Shown piece by piece: positions 46,106 through 55,972 of a DNA stretch of 64,000 bases; position 1 is the stretch's first letter; each line of letters begins with the position of its first letter. A program made the translations under genes and the position numbers. Source of the DNA: Riemerella columbina DSM 16469 (lineage in GTDB: Bacteria; Bacteroidota; Bacteroidia; Flavobacteriales; Weeksellaceae); NCBI RefSeq assembly GCF_000374405.1, contig NZ_KB894240.1:69285-133284 (forward strand). Direction: 5' to 3'. The notes beneath the pieces were generated by a model. That model worked only from the letters and a program-made list of their open reading frames with translations, was not told the DNA's origin and did not search any database.

Positions 46106-47095
46106 TTAAGAAACCAATAAACTACATCCTCGAATATCCGAATGGTCTATACGCCCCAATACTTCAAAAGTGAGTGGGTTTTGTGGTTGAGTTTTCCCTA
46201 AATCTTGCGTTGCAATGAAACTACACGAATGGCGATTGGCTAAATCAATAATATTAATTGCTCCCGTTCTACCATGTGCGACATAAGATAAAGGGTCTTC
46301 GATATGGCGGATAAGAATACGCATCCACGAAGGCGTTTGGTAAATATTTTCTCCTAATGAATAGGCCTGAGATAAGAGCTCTGTCATGGAATATTCTGAA
46401 AATACTTGGGGTGTTTTCAGCTCTGTTTTTAGAATTTTTAGCAACTCATCTTTGGTCATTTCCTCTTTTCTACCCTTCATACCTCCCGTTTCTATAATGC
46501 GTAATTCAGGAAATTCGGGCATCACTAGACCATTGGCTTTTAGAGTATCAATAAAATCTAATAACGCGAAAGAAACCCCGAATAAAATAGTCGGTTTCTG
46601 CTGAGTTTTTAATCGCTCTAATACTTGGAATAACTCCAAATGATTGTAAAGAAAATAGCCATTTTCGGGCTGGGCAGATTGTTTCATCAGATAATCTACC
46701 ATATAAACCAATGATGAATTTTGACGCTCTAAATAATTAGGCAGTAATCCCAAAAACACAAATTCTTTGGGTTTTCCTATAAACCGTTCAAAACTTTTAA
46801 AAATACTTTTCTGGTAAAGTAATTCATCTGCAATCCAATGCTTAGACAGCAATGATTGTGTAGTTCCAGAACTCTGAAAATATAATAATGCCGATTTTCC
46901 TTCTTCTAAAACCGTATGATTTTTGAACATTTCAATCGGTAAAAATGGAATCGCATCCACAGTTTTAACCTCCTCTGGATTGATATTCAAATAATCTACA
47001 AACTTCTGATAAACAGCAACATGTTGATATTGGTGACGAAAAGTTTCTAAACAAGCCTTTTCAAAATCTTGCTCATTGGAAATATCAAATATCAT
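46106..47095 (-). CDS. LuxE/acyl-protein synthetase-like enzyme
   Basis: The 329-residue protein resembles the LuxE acyl-protein synthetase family, an adenylate-forming group. It has FLPIEMFKNHTVLEEG, the SSGTTQS phosphate-binding loop (about 78-84), VIETGGMKGR-like IETGGMKGRKEEM and SEYSMTELLSQAY. In non-luminous bacteria such proteins activate carboxylates, and many lie beside O-antigen or surface-polymer genes. Here the neighbours are a PfkB kinase (15 bases upstream), DUF4241 and valS. Substrate unknown. Confidence 0.82.
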   Translation of the reverse strand: MIFDISNEQDFEKACLETFRHQYQHVAVYQKFVDYLNINPEEVKTVDAIPFLPIEMFKNHTVLEEGKSALLYFQSSGTTQSLLSKHWIADELLYQKSIFKSFERFIGKPKEFVFLGLLPNYLERQNSSLVYMVDYLMKQSAQPENGYFLYNHLELFQVLERLKTQQKPTILFGVSFALLDFIDTLKANGLVMPEFPELRIIETGGMKGRKEEMTKDELLKILKTELKTPQVFSEYSMTELLSQAYSLGENIYQTPSWMRILIRHIEDPLSYVAHGRTGAINIIDLANRHSCSFIATQDLGKTQPQNPLTFEVLGRIDHSDIRGCSLLVS

Positions 47096-47110
47096 CGGTA
47101 TAGACTTATC

Positions 47111-47998
47111 CTATTTTAAATCTTTAGCGTATGGTAATCCCTTTTGCGAACCTCTTTGTTCTGCTACTTTTAGCGATACTAAATTTCCAAATTTCACGCA
47201 ATCCCTTACCGATTGACCTTGACACATGGCGACTGCAAATCCAGAGGTAAAGGCATCACCCATTCCCATTCTATTCGCCTCTTTTTCAGGGTCATTTCTT
47301 AGGTATTTCATTTCATAACCATCATAGTAAATAGTAGAATTTACCCCATCTCTTAAAAACAATTTATTAGGTAGTTTTTGTAACACTGCTTCGCTGTGGT
47401 CTTCGCCAAAAATAGTTGCTAAATCATTGGTTTTTGCCACAATAAAACTGGCATAATCAATCAATTCCTGTGGTAATTTTCTCGCTGGTGAAGCGTAGAC
47501 TCCCAGTTTTCGATTGTATTTTTTACACAGTTCCAAAGTTTTCATCACCACTTCTTCGGAGATTTCCAATTGGGTTAATACCAAGTCGGCATCCACAAAT
47601 ACTTTCTCCGCAATCTGAACATGCTTAGGTTTTAAAGCATAATTAGCAGAAGGAGCAACGATAATCGCATTTTTTCCCTGCGAGGCAATCACATACGCCG
47701 TACCTGTTTCATGTTCGCCATCTTCTCTCACGAAGCCTACATTTACATTTTCGTCCGTCAGATGCCTTAAAATTTGCTGTCCGTACGGATCCATCCCCAC
47801 ACTCCCGATAAAATAGGTATGCGCTCCCAATCTAGAAGTCCCTACCGCTTGGTTGGCACCTTTGCCTCCAAAAAAATTTTCGGAAGAATTTGCCATAATG
47901 GTATCTCCTGGCTGAGGATGATGGTTAGTTTTCAGTATCAAATCTATAGACGAACTGCCCACGACTACAATTTTTGGTTGTTCTGTGCTTCGTGTCAT
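47111..47998 (-). CDS. PfkB-family carbohydrate kinase (ribokinase-like)
   Basis: The 295-residue kinase has NFFGGKGANQAVG near residue 42 (substrate site of ribokinase), LTQLEISEEVV, and the C-terminal ATP/anion-hole motif GMGDAFTSGFAV with the catalytic aspartate. The GGKGANQ motif is strongest in ribokinases, so phosphorylation of ribose or a similar pentose is likely, though specificity cannot be proven. It lies 16 bases after the DUF4241 gene and 15 before the LuxE-like gene, probably one transcript. Confidence 0.85.
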   Translation of the reverse strand: MTRSTEQPKIVVVGSSSIDLILKTNHHPQPGDTIMANSSENFFGGKGANQAVGTSRLGAHTYFIGSVGMDPYGQQILRHLTDENVNVGFVREDGEHETGTAYVIASQGKNAIIVAPSANYALKPKHVQIAEKVFVDADLVLTQLEISEEVVMKTLELCKKYNRKLGVYASPARKLPQELIDYASFIVAKTNDLATIFGEDHSEAVLQKLPNKLFLRDGVNSTIYYDGYEMKYLRNDPEKEANRMGMGDAFTSGFAVAMCQGQSVRDCVKFGNLVSLKVAEQRGSQKGLPYAKDLK

Positions 47999-48014
47999 AT
48001 TATTAGTTTTTGTT

Positions 48015-48656
48015 TTAATCTACTTTTATTTCAATAAATTCTGAGATAAGTTTCACTGGCTGCTCTTGAACATCTAGTCCTATGTAGGAAGCATAGAACC
48101 CCTCTCCGTAACCGGTTTCAAAAGCGATAATATTATTTTTAAGTTGTTCATTAGGTACAAGGCTCGCATATTGGTCGATAGCGCCGTTATCATCAAAAAA
48201 ATGTTGATGAAAAAATTCCTCGTAAATCCCCATAAACTCCTCTCCTTTTTCTTTATAAAGTTGTTGCTCCAATGCGTTTAAAGCGTCTTGGGTTTCCCAA
48301 TCCATCAAACAACCCATACCCGATTGTACGGGATAGCCAAAAATTTCATTGCTTTTTAAATCTTTGATATCTTGGCCTTTAGTCGTTGCCAGTTGCCATG
48401 CTGTAACCATAGCATCAGAAAAAGCAATTTCTACATAGGCTATGCAGTGGGAGTCTTTTTCCCTATGTACCACAACGGGAAAATCGCCTTTGGGAAAGTT
48501 CATTTCAAATGGCTGCATATCTTGTGTGGTAAGTGGATCGCACGCCACCACTTTCCCTGTAGACAGATGGATAGTTCCAGCATCATAAGATTCTACAGAG
48601 GGATGCTCCATAGAAGACTTAGAAAATAGTTTGGCTATATTTTGTATTGGATTCAT
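48015..48656 (-). CDS. DUF4241-family protein
   Basis: The 213-residue protein matches the DUF4241 family: YDAGTIHLSTGKVVACDP at the start, the FPVVVHREKDSHCIAYVEI strand pair (in parts), and YPVQSGMGCLMDWETQDAL in the middle. The family is soluble and of unknown function; some members sit next to toxin genes as possible immunity proteins, but no toxin is here. It lies between valS (31 bases) and the PfkB gene (16 bases). Confidence 0.8.
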   Translation of the reverse strand: MNPIQNIAKLFSKSSMEHPSVESYDAGTIHLSTGKVVACDPLTTQDMQPFEMNFPKGDFPVVVHREKDSHCIAYVEIAFSDAMVTAWQLATTKGQDIKDLKSNEIFGYPVQSGMGCLMDWETQDALNALEQQLYKEKGEEFMGIYEEFFHQHFFDDNGAIDQYASLVPNEQLKNNIIAFETGYGEGFYASYIGLDVQEQPVKLISEFIEIKVD

Positions 48657-48687
48657 TAAACTTTTATTAAAAGATACAATATCTATG

Positions 48688-51303
48688 CTAAAGTGTTTTT
48701 AATTTTTCTTCTAACAAAGCAATTTTATCTTGAGCATCTTTTTGCTTTTTACGCTCCATTTCCACTACTTTTTCAGGAGCACCATTGACGAATTTTTCGT
48801 TAGACAATTTTTTCTCTACCGACTTCAAAAAGCCTTTAAGGTAGTTTAATTCTTCCTCTGTTTTTGCTTTTTCTTCGGATAAATCTAAATTTTCGCTTAA
48901 AGGAATAGACAATTCTGTAGACCCTACCAAAAATGAAAAACTTGGTTTATCTGTTTTTTCATCATAGTGGATTTCAGTAACATTGCCCAATTTCTGAACT
49001 AATGCTTCTAAACCGAAAACTGAAGCATTAGTGTAAACCTCTACGGTTTCTTTAGGGGAAATTCCTTTGTTTTGACGATAATTTCTAATCCCCGAAATCC
49101 ATTCTTTAGCCGTTTCAAAATCATCAATTAACACTTGATTAAACGCTCCTGCTTCCTCTTGCTGTGTAATAATCAACGCTTCCTCTGGACTTCTTTCGGT
49201 AATGTGTTGCCATAATTCTTCCGTTAAGAATGGCATAAATGGATGTAACAATTTCAATAATTCTTCAAAATAAGCAATGGTTTGATTGTACACCTCTTGA
49301 GAAATCGATTCGCCATATTTTGGTTTTACCGCTTCTAAATACCAAGAACAGAAATCGTCCCAAATGAGTTTGTAAATCAAATGCAACGCATCCGAAATTC
49401 TAAATTTATCAAACTGAGCATCAATCTCAATTTTAGTTTTATTCAACTGACTTTCAAACCACGCTATGGTCTGTTGTTCTACAGCACCCGCAGGCTTATC
49501 CTCTTGATTCCAACCTTGAACCAAACGATAGGCATTCCATATTTTAGTCGCAAAATTTCGACCTTGTAGCATTAAGTCTTCATCAAACAATAAATCATTA
49601 CCCGCTGCAGAACTTAATAAAATCCCTACACGAACACTGTCCGCACCGTACTGCTCCATCAACTCAATAGGATCTGGGGAATTACCTAGAGATTTAGACA
49701 TTTTTCGTCTTTGTTTATCCCTTACAATTCCTGTAAAATAAACATTTTTAAACGGTATCGCCTCTCGCCATTCCAGCCCTGCCATAATCATCCTTGCTAC
49801 CCAAAAGAAAATAATATCTGGTCCAGTTACCAAATCTGTAGTCGGATAATAATAATTGATATCTTCATTATTTGGATTTGCTACACCATCAAAAACAGAC
49901 ATCGGCCATAGCCAAGATGAGAACCATGTGTCTAAAGCATCTTCGTCCTGCTTTAAATCTGAAAGTTCTAAGTTTGGATTTTGAGATTTTTCTTTAGCTA
50001 GCTCTAAGGCTTTTTCTGCATTTTCCGCTACTACATAATCCGCCTCGCCTTCGCCATAATAGTAGGCAGGAATTTGCTGTCCCCACCACAGCTGACGGGA
50101 GATATTCCAATCGCGGATGTTTTCCATCCAATGTTTATAAGTGTTTTTAAACTTTTCTGGGTAGAATTTTATATCATCATTCATTACCGCATCTAGAGCA
50201 GGCTTAGCCAGTTCAGACATTTTTAAGAACCATTGCTGAGAAATTTTAGGCTCTATCACAGCCCCTGTTCTTTCCGAAGTTCCCACTTTATTCACATAGT
50301 CTTCTGCTTTGGCGAGTAAGCCTTTTTCTTCTAATTCTTTTGCGATTTCCTTTCTTACTATAAAACGGTCTTTGCCTTCATAATGTAATCCATGGTGGTT
50401 TAGTTTACCATCATCATCTAAAGCATCGATAATTTGTAGTTGATGTTTTTGTCCAATCTCATAGTCATTCATATCATGGGCTGGTGTTATTTTCAACATC
50501 CCTGTCCCAAATTCAATATCTACATAGTCGTCTGCAATAATTGGAATCGCCCGATTGACAATTGGCACGATAACTTTTTTACCAATAAGATGTTGATAGC
50601 GTTCGTCCTCTGGATTTACGCACAATGCCACATCCCCAAATATGGTTTCAGGACGCGTAGTTGCCACAGTTAGATAGTCTTCAGTACCTTCTATTTTATA
50701 TTTTAAATGGTAAAGTTTTCCATTTTGCTCTTTAAAGATCACCTCTTCATCAGAAATATTGGTCTTAGCCTCTGGATCCCAATTAACCATTCGGTAGCCT
50801 CTGTAAATCAAACCTTTATTATACAAATCTACAAAGGACTGAATCACTTGATTAGACAACGCTTCCTCCATCGTAAATCGGGTTCTATCCCAATCGCAAG
50901 AGCAACCTAATTTTTTTAACTGCTCTAAAATGGTGCCTCCGTATTGGTGCGTCCAATCCCATGCGTGTTTCAAAAATTCCTCTCTTGAGATATCCGATTT
51001 TTTTATCCCTTCGGATTTTAATTTAGCAACCACTTTGGCTTCAGTAGCAATAGAGGCATGGTCTGTCCCCGGTAGCCAGCAAGCATTAAAGCCCTTCATA
51101 CGCGCTCTACGAATCAATACATCTTGTATGGTATTGTTCAGCATATGCCCCATGTGTAGAATTCCCGTAACATTAGGCGGTGGAATTACAATGGTATATG
51201 GTGGACGCTCATCTGGTGTAGAATGGAAGTATTTATTCTCTAACCAGTAGCTGTACCACTTTTGTTCTGTATCTTGAGGATTATATTTATCTGAAATTTG
51301 CAT
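48688..51303 (-). CDS. valS: Valyl-tRNA synthetase
   Basis: ATG 51303 (MQISDKYNPQDTEQKWYSYW) gives 871 residues. HIGH-type motif PPNVTGILHMGHML near residue 45, KMSKS-type motif RRKMSKSLGN at about 530, the editing-domain TTRPETIFGDVA and a C-terminal coiled-coil arm (DLSEEKAKTEEELNYLKGFL and following) identify ValRS. It charges tRNA-Val. It appears to be the first gene of a run with DUF4241, PfkB and LuxE-like genes. Confidence 0.97.
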   Translation of the reverse strand: MQISDKYNPQDTEQKWYSYWLENKYFHSTPDERPPYTIVIPPPNVTGILHMGHMLNNTIQDVLIRRARMKGFNACWLPGTDHASIATEAKVVAKLKSEGIKKSDISREEFLKHAWDWTHQYGGTILEQLKKLGCSCDWDRTRFTMEEALSNQVIQSFVDLYNKGLIYRGYRMVNWDPEAKTNISDEEVIFKEQNGKLYHLKYKIEGTEDYLTVATTRPETIFGDVALCVNPEDERYQHLIGKKVIVPIVNRAIPIIADDYVDIEFGTGMLKITPAHDMNDYEIGQKHQLQIIDALDDDGKLNHHGLHYEGKDRFIVRKEIAKELEEKGLLAKAEDYVNKVGTSERTGAVIEPKISQQWFLKMSELAKPALDAVMNDDIKFYPEKFKNTYKHWMENIRDWNISRQLWWGQQIPAYYYGEGEADYVVAENAEKALELAKEKSQNPNLELSDLKQDEDALDTWFSSWLWPMSVFDGVANPNNEDINYYYPTTDLVTGPDIIFFWVARMIMAGLEWREAIPFKNVYFTGIVRDKQRRKMSKSLGNSPDPIELMEQYGADSVRVGILLSSAAGNDLLFDEDLMLQGRNFATKIWNAYRLVQGWNQEDKPAGAVEQQTIAWFESQLNKTKIEIDAQFDKFRISDALHLIYKLIWDDFCSWYLEAVKPKYGESISQEVYNQTIAYFEELLKLLHPFMPFLTEELWQHITERSPEEALIITQQEEAGAFNQVLIDDFETAKEWISGIRNYRQNKGISPKETVEVYTNASVFGLEALVQKLGNVTEIHYDEKTDKPSFSFLVGSTELSIPLSENLDLSEEKAKTEEELNYLKGFLKSVEKKLSNEKFVNGAPEKVVEMERKKQKDAQDKIALLEEKLKTL

Positions 51304-51341
51304 AATTTGTAATTTTATGATCAAGTTTGGCTTATCTTTTG

Positions 51342-51349
51342 CAAAAATA
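51342..51349 (-). promoter_or_regulatory. Promoter -7 box (TATTTTTG) of valS
   Basis: TATTTTTG lies 38 bases before the valS ATG. The -33 TTG is not clear. Confidence 0.4.
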
Positions 51350-51391
51350 ACACAAAGAAAATTAGAAGACGAACTTTTAATTAGAATTTTA

Positions 51392-51399
51392 TATCTTTG
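51392..51399 (+). promoter_or_regulatory. Promoter -7 box (TATCTTTG) of the DUF1573 gene
   Basis: TATCTTTG lies 20 bases before the ATG at 51420; no TTG partner at the ideal distance. Confidence 0.45.
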
Positions 51400-51419
51400 T
51401 AATACTAAAACTTAAATTT

Positions 51420-51791
51420 ATGAAAAAGATTTTAATCGGTATGATGCTGACTGCGGGTTTTTTAGCCTCGGCACAAACCATCAGTTTTGATAAAACTACA
51501 CTCGATTATGGTAAAGTAGAAAAAGGTTCCGATGGACACCGCTATTTTACGATTAAAAATACAGGCAAGCAACCATTAATTATTAGCAAAGTAGTACCTT
51601 CTTGTGGATGTACAGCGTCTGAATGGGATAAAAAACCGATTCTACCTGGAGAAACATCAAAAATAAAAGTAGGCTACAATACGAAACTCGTAGGGTCTTT
51701 CAAAAAATTAATTGAAGTATTCTCTAACGACCCTGAAGCTGGTAGAAGCGTGGTATGGATTAAAGGAGAAGTGGTGGAAGATAAAAAATAG
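51420..51791 (+). CDS. DUF1573-domain exported protein
   Basis: The 123-residue protein has a signal peptide (KKILIGMMLTAGFLASAQ) and one Ig-like DUF1573 domain: FDKTTLDYGKVEKGSDGHRYFTIKNTG (in part), VPSCGCTASEW with the conserved CGC, and ILPGETSKIKVGYNT. Proteins of this type are common in the periplasm or on the surface of Bacteroidota, with unknown role. Single-gene unit with its own promoter box and a terminator. Confidence 0.9.
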   Translation: MKKILIGMMLTAGFLASAQTISFDKTTLDYGKVEKGSDGHRYFTIKNTGKQPLIISKVVPSCGCTASEWDKKPILPGETSKIKVGYNTKLVGSFKKLIEVFSNDPEAGRSVVWIKGEVVEDKK

Positions 51792-51811
51792 TTTTTATCA
51801 TAATAATATTA

Positions 51812-51848
51812 AAAATCCGCATCAACTGAGTTGATGCGGATTTTATTT
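51812..51848. terminator. Bidirectional terminator
   Basis: AAAATCCGCATCAAC pairs perfectly with GTTGATGCGGATTTT around a three-base loop between the DUF1573 gene and convergent pepD, with T runs on both strands. Confidence 0.93.
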
Positions 51849-53293
51849 TAAACCGTTCTCTCTGGAATATTGGCTAAAATTTCTTTTAAAAACTTCCAAA
51901 ATTTTTGGGTTGAAGAAATACTAGCCCTTTCATCTGGCGAGTGTGCACCTTTGATTGTAGGACCAAAACTTACCATTTCCATTTTAGGATAATTAGAACC
52001 TATAATGCCACATTCTAATCCTGCATGACAAGCCACCACATGAGGCTTACTGTTAAATTCTTTCTCATAAAGCTTTTCCATAACTTTAATGATTTCTGCT
52101 CCCGGCTTTGGTTTCCAACCTGGATAAGAACCACTAAACTCAACTGACATTCCAGCTAATTCAAATACCGCTTTTAGCTGGTTGGCTACATTAAACTTAC
52201 TAGATTCTACAGAAGAACGCGTTAAATTTAACGCTTGAAATTGTCCTTCTTTTAATTCTACTCTAGCCACATTGTTCGATGCCTCAACTAAGCCTTCCAC
52301 ATCTGGTGACATACGGAATACACCATTATGTGCCGCCATTAGAGCTAATATCACTTTTTTAGAATCTTCTTTGCTCAACGCTTCGCCCTCGGCTTTTACC
52401 TCTTCTATTTCTATTTTGATATCACTTTCCAAACTTGCATACTCTTCTAAGATGTCTTCTCTTAGAGTTTGGTAAGTTTTAGAAAACGAATCTTTGTTCT
52501 CAATAGCAAACAATACTTGACCTTCTCTTGGTATCGCATTTCTAAGCCCTCCTGCATCAATACTCAATAATTGGATACCATCTTCTACACCCGAAAACAA
52601 TAACCTAGACAACAATTTATTCGCATTGCCAAGACCTTTATCGATATCCATTCCTGAATGCCCTCCTTTTAAGCCTTTAACCGTGATTTTAAATCCATCT
52701 TTACAGATTGGTTCCGTCTTAAAAGTATGGCTTACAGTTACATCTACGCCACCCGCACAGCCGATATCGATTTCATCGTCTTCTTCTGTATCTAGGTTAA
52801 GCAAAATATTGCCTTTTAGTACACCTGGTTCTAGACCAAAAGCCCCTGTCATTCCCGTTTCTTCATCAATAGTAAATAATGCTTCAAGAGCGGGATGTGG
52901 AATATCATCACTTTCTAATATACTCATAATAGTGGCAACACCAAGACCATTATCCGCCCCGAGTGTGGTGCCTTTAGCCCTTACCCAATCGCCATCCACA
53001 TACATTTGAATCCCTTGGGTATCGAAATCAAAATCGACATCATTGTTTTTTTGGCAAACCATATCTAGATGTGATTGCAGAACGATAGGCTCTCTGTTTT
53101 CCATACCTTTGGTAGCAGGTTTACGGATGATGACATTTCCTGTGGCATCTACTGTGGTTTCAAACCCTAGGTTTTCCCCAAAGTTTTTAATAAACGCTAT
53201 AACTCTCTCTTCTTTTTTGGAAGGTCTCGGCACTTCGTTAAGCGCAGAAAAATTCTTCCATACGATTTGAGGTTCTAAATTTAATAAACTCAT
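51848..53293 (-). CDS. pepD: Aminoacyl-histidine dipeptidase (PepD, M20 family)
   Basis: The 481-residue enzyme has QSHLDMVCQKN (metal-binding His and Asp near 78-80), TTLGADNGLG with the bridging aspartate, TIDEETGMTG with the catalytic glutamate pair, and the C-terminal VACHAGLECG ligand. This is the PepD/Xaa-His dipeptidase group of M20 zinc peptidases, cytosolic and active on dipeptides such as carnosine. It starts 32 bases after the LURP-like gene. Confidence 0.93.
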   Translation of the reverse strand: MSLLNLEPQIVWKNFSALNEVPRPSKKEERVIAFIKNFGENLGFETTVDATGNVIIRKPATKGMENREPIVLQSHLDMVCQKNNDVDFDFDTQGIQMYVDGDWVRAKGTTLGADNGLGVATIMSILESDDIPHPALEALFTIDEETGMTGAFGLEPGVLKGNILLNLDTEEDDEIDIGCAGGVDVTVSHTFKTEPICKDGFKITVKGLKGGHSGMDIDKGLGNANKLLSRLLFSGVEDGIQLLSIDAGGLRNAIPREGQVLFAIENKDSFSKTYQTLREDILEEYASLESDIKIEIEEVKAEGEALSKEDSKKVILALMAAHNGVFRMSPDVEGLVEASNNVARVELKEGQFQALNLTRSSVESSKFNVANQLKAVFELAGMSVEFSGSYPGWKPKPGAEIIKVMEKLYEKEFNSKPHVVACHAGLECGIIGSNYPKMEMVSFGPTIKGAHSPDERASISSTQKFWKFLKEILANIPERTV

Positions 53294-53325
53294 AATATAT
53301 TTTATTTTTTTTTCTAATGTTAAGA

Positions 53326-53931
53326 TTAGCCTCTATTTTTTTCTAATAAGACCATCATTAGCAACGATAGAATCACTAAAGTTTCCTCTTCATCATCAAT
53401 ATCAATCAATCGTTCTAATTTAAATTTTCTTCCAAAAAATGAAGGCATTTTTTTAAGTTGAAAATAAGCTTTCCCCGAAGCATCTTTTACCGAATAAGTT
53501 GGATTAAGAATATAGCCCGTGAACATTCCTAAAACAGGGATATTCCCTACCATATCATCTAGATATTTTACCAACGCATTATCTTCAGAAACCGTAAATT
53601 TCACTTCATCTTTTTCATTTACAATCTCGTAGTGGGCTTTCCAAAGTGAACGCACCCCATGTCTTGCCAATCGCCCAAAGCGTTTATGATTAACCACATC
53701 TTCTAGCGTATACGACGCATTAAAGTCTAACCATCGGTCGGCTTTAATTCTAAAAAGTTCTTTTTCTTTTTTATCATTATTGTAAATAACGACATCTTCT
53801 TTTAGCTTAAACATTTTTTGTCTTACATACGCCACATGGTTGCCATTAACATCTGTAATGTTAAAATCGCTAGACAAAGTCGTTAGTTTAAATGTGAAAT
53901 CTAAAGGGTAGTTTAAATGGTTTAAAGTCAT
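53326..53931 (-). CDS. LURP-one-related/Tubby-like fold protein
   Basis: The 201-residue protein fits the LURP-one-related (DUF567) pattern: LDFTFKLTTLSSDFNITDVNGN (in parts), VRQKMFKLKEDVVIYNN, IKADRWLDFNASY and a hydrophobic C-terminus (LVILSLLMMVLLE) after the acidic DIDDEEET. The twelve-strand barrel with a central helix binds membranes in scramblases; here function is unknown. It starts 10 bases after gpsA and 32 before pepD. Confidence 0.75.
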   Translation of the reverse strand: MTLNHLNYPLDFTFKLTTLSSDFNITDVNGNHVAYVRQKMFKLKEDVVIYNNDKKEKELFRIKADRWLDFNASYTLEDVVNHKRFGRLARHGVRSLWKAHYEIVNEKDEVKFTVSEDNALVKYLDDMVGNIPVLGMFTGYILNPTYSVKDASGKAYFQLKKMPSFFGRKFKLERLIDIDDEEETLVILSLLMMVLLEKNRG

Positions 53932-53941
53932 GATATTAGTT

Positions 53942-54952
53942 TTAAGTTAATTTAGAGGTTAATTTTTTGAATTGTTTTTCTACATTTTTATCCTCATATA
54001 GAATATTGTAAATGGTATTTACAATGGGTAATTTTAGATTTTTTTCTTTGGCAGTTTCGTAAATCGATGCCGCGGCATAATAGCCTTCTGCCACCATGTT
54101 CATAGACTGGATTGCCGATTTTACGGTATAGCCTTTACCAATTAAATTTCCTAAACAGCGGTTTCTGGAAAATAGCGAATAAGCCGTTACCAATAAGTCA
54201 CCTAAGTAAGAACTTTCGTTGACATCTCTTGGGGCATCATACACCGCATCTAAAAAGATTTCCATTTCTCTAATGGCATTAGACACATACACCGCCTGAA
54301 AGTTGTCTCCATAACCTAAACCACTTGCCATACCTGCCCCGATGGCGTAAATATTCTTTAGAATAGCACTATATTCATTACCTAAAATATCCTGACTGGT
54401 ATTGATTTTAATATAATCCGATTCAAAGATTTCTTTGAGCTTGGCTTCATTTTCTTCTTCTACGGTGGCTAAGGTAAGGTAAGATAGGCGTTCCATAGCG
54501 ACCTCTTCTGCATGACAAGGACCCGCGATAACCGCTTGATTTCTAAAGCCTATATCGTATTCGTCTCTTAAGTAATGGGCTACAATATCATTATGCTTTG
54601 GCACAATCCCTTTGATTGCCGAAACAAATAACTTTCCTTCATAAGGGACTGTCATTTTTTCTAGCGTATCAGAAAGGTAGATGGATGGCGTGGCAAGAAT
54701 GATGATTTCGCACGCGTCTACCAATTCATTAATATCTGTAGTCAACTTTAGGTATCTCGTATTGAACGCTACCGTTTGTAGATAAGTGGGATTATGTTTT
54801 TTAAGTTCTATGGCACCCTTTACAAATTCACTTCTTACGCACCAGTGTACCAATTTACAGTTTTCTTGTAGCATCTTCGCGATGGCTGTAGCAAAACTAC
54901 CGCTACCTACTACCCCAACTTTCAGTTGAGTTTTCTTTCTCTTTTTAGCCAT
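53942..54952 (-). CDS. gpsA: NAD(P)H-dependent glycerol-3-phosphate dehydrogenase
   Basis: The 336-residue enzyme has the N-terminal GSGSFATAIAKML dinucleotide fold at about 16-28, VSAIKGIVP, AGPCHAEEVA, the catalytic lysine in ILKNIYAIGAGMASGLGYGDN and NRCLGNLIGKGYTV. It makes sn-glycerol 3-phosphate for phospholipids, consistent with pssA elsewhere in the window. The start has a lysine/arginine-rich lead (AKKRKKTQLK). It heads a run with the LURP-like gene and pepD. Confidence 0.95.
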   Translation of the reverse strand: MAKKRKKTQLKVGVVGSGSFATAIAKMLQENCKLVHWCVRSEFVKGAIELKKHNPTYLQTVAFNTRYLKLTTDINELVDACEIIILATPSIYLSDTLEKMTVPYEGKLFVSAIKGIVPKHNDIVAHYLRDEYDIGFRNQAVIAGPCHAEEVAMERLSYLTLATVEEENEAKLKEIFESDYIKINTSQDILGNEYSAILKNIYAIGAGMASGLGYGDNFQAVYVSNAIREMEIFLDAVYDAPRDVNESSYLGDLLVTAYSLFSRNRCLGNLIGKGYTVKSAIQSMNMVAEGYYAAASIYETAKEKNLKLPIVNTIYNILYEDKNVEKQFKKLTSKLT

Positions 54953-55090
54953 TTGGTAGATTTTTTTTAATCTTATTTTAATGTAAAGACCTTAATTTTA
55001 GCCTTAACTTAAAATATTAAATTCCCACAAACTTACAAAAAATAGTAAACAAAACGATTTTTTGATGGCAAAATTTATGCTTACTTAGAC

Positions 55091-55957
55091 CTAGTTTAAA
55101 TTTTTAAATATAGGTTGGAAAGCTTCAAGCTTCTTTTCTAACCAAAGGCTCACCCATTCTTCTCTTTGCACTTTATGCTTTAAAGTTAAACCTTCTGCGG
55201 TGCAAACTTCCGTAATATCATCTACATCAAAAAAGCATAATCCTGATAGCAATAAACTACCACCTTTCTCCAATACCGATACATAAGTTGGGATATCCGA
55301 AATTAAAATATTACGGTTGATATTCGCTAAAATAATATCAAAAGTTTCATCGCCCAATAGTTCTGCTGTACCTTCTTTTACTGTAATGTCTAACTGATTG
55401 CGATCGGCATTTTCTTTTGAATTTTCTACCGACCATGGGTCTATATCAATAGCTAAAACTTCTTTAGCCCCTTTCATCTTAGCAAACAGTGCTAACACCG
55501 AAGTGCCACAGCCCATATCCAATACTTTTTTACCCTCAAAATTCATATTGAGCATTTGCTGAATCATCAAATAAGTCGTGGCGTGATGCCCTGTCCCAAA
55601 AGACATTTTTGGTTGAATAACAATTTCGTAGTCGTAAGATTGTGGTTCGTGAAACTCAGCACGAATATAGACTTTGTCCTCTACATTAATGGGCGAAAAA
55701 TTCTTTTCCCATTCTTCATTCCAGTTGATATTGGGCATTTCCTTATAAGAATATTGGATCTCAACTTGCTCCTGACTAAAAAGATATAATGATTTTAAAT
55801 CTTCTTCATTAAATTCCGATTTCGGAATATAGCCCAAAATACCATCTGGCTCTTCGGTAAAACTATCAAATCCAATGGTTATCAATTCTGCCATTAGAAT
55901 CTCACTCCAAGGCTCGGTAGGCTTTACTTTAAAATCGAACTCTAAATAATTATTCAT
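55091..55957 (-). CDS. prmA: Ribosomal protein L11 methyltransferase PrmA
   Basis: ATG 55957 (MNNYLEFDFKVKPTEPW) gives 288 residues and is the family start; six extra codons upstream look non-genic. The AdoMet-binding motif VLDMGCGTSVLALFA is preceded by QPKMSFGTGHHATTYLM and followed by DIDPWSVENSKENA, ILANINRNIL. It trimethylates L11 at lysines and the N-terminus. A TACATTTG box lies 15 bases upstream. Confidence 0.95.
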   Translation of the reverse strand: MNNYLEFDFKVKPTEPWSEILMAELITIGFDSFTEEPDGILGYIPKSEFNEEDLKSLYLFSQEQVEIQYSYKEMPNINWNEEWEKNFSPINVEDKVYIRAEFHEPQSYDYEIVIQPKMSFGTGHHATTYLMIQQMLNMNFEGKKVLDMGCGTSVLALFAKMKGAKEVLAIDIDPWSVENSKENADRNQLDITVKEGTAELLGDETFDIILANINRNILISDIPTYVSVLEKGGSLLLSGLCFFDVDDITEVCTAEGLTLKHKVQREEWVSLWLEKKLEAFQPIFKNLN

Positions 55958-55972
55958 ACACTGCTGTTTTTG

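Noticed and set aside
48015-48656. DUF4241 as an immunity protein of a toxin system
   Set aside because: No toxin or secretion gene lies nearby; neighbours are valS and two metabolic genes.
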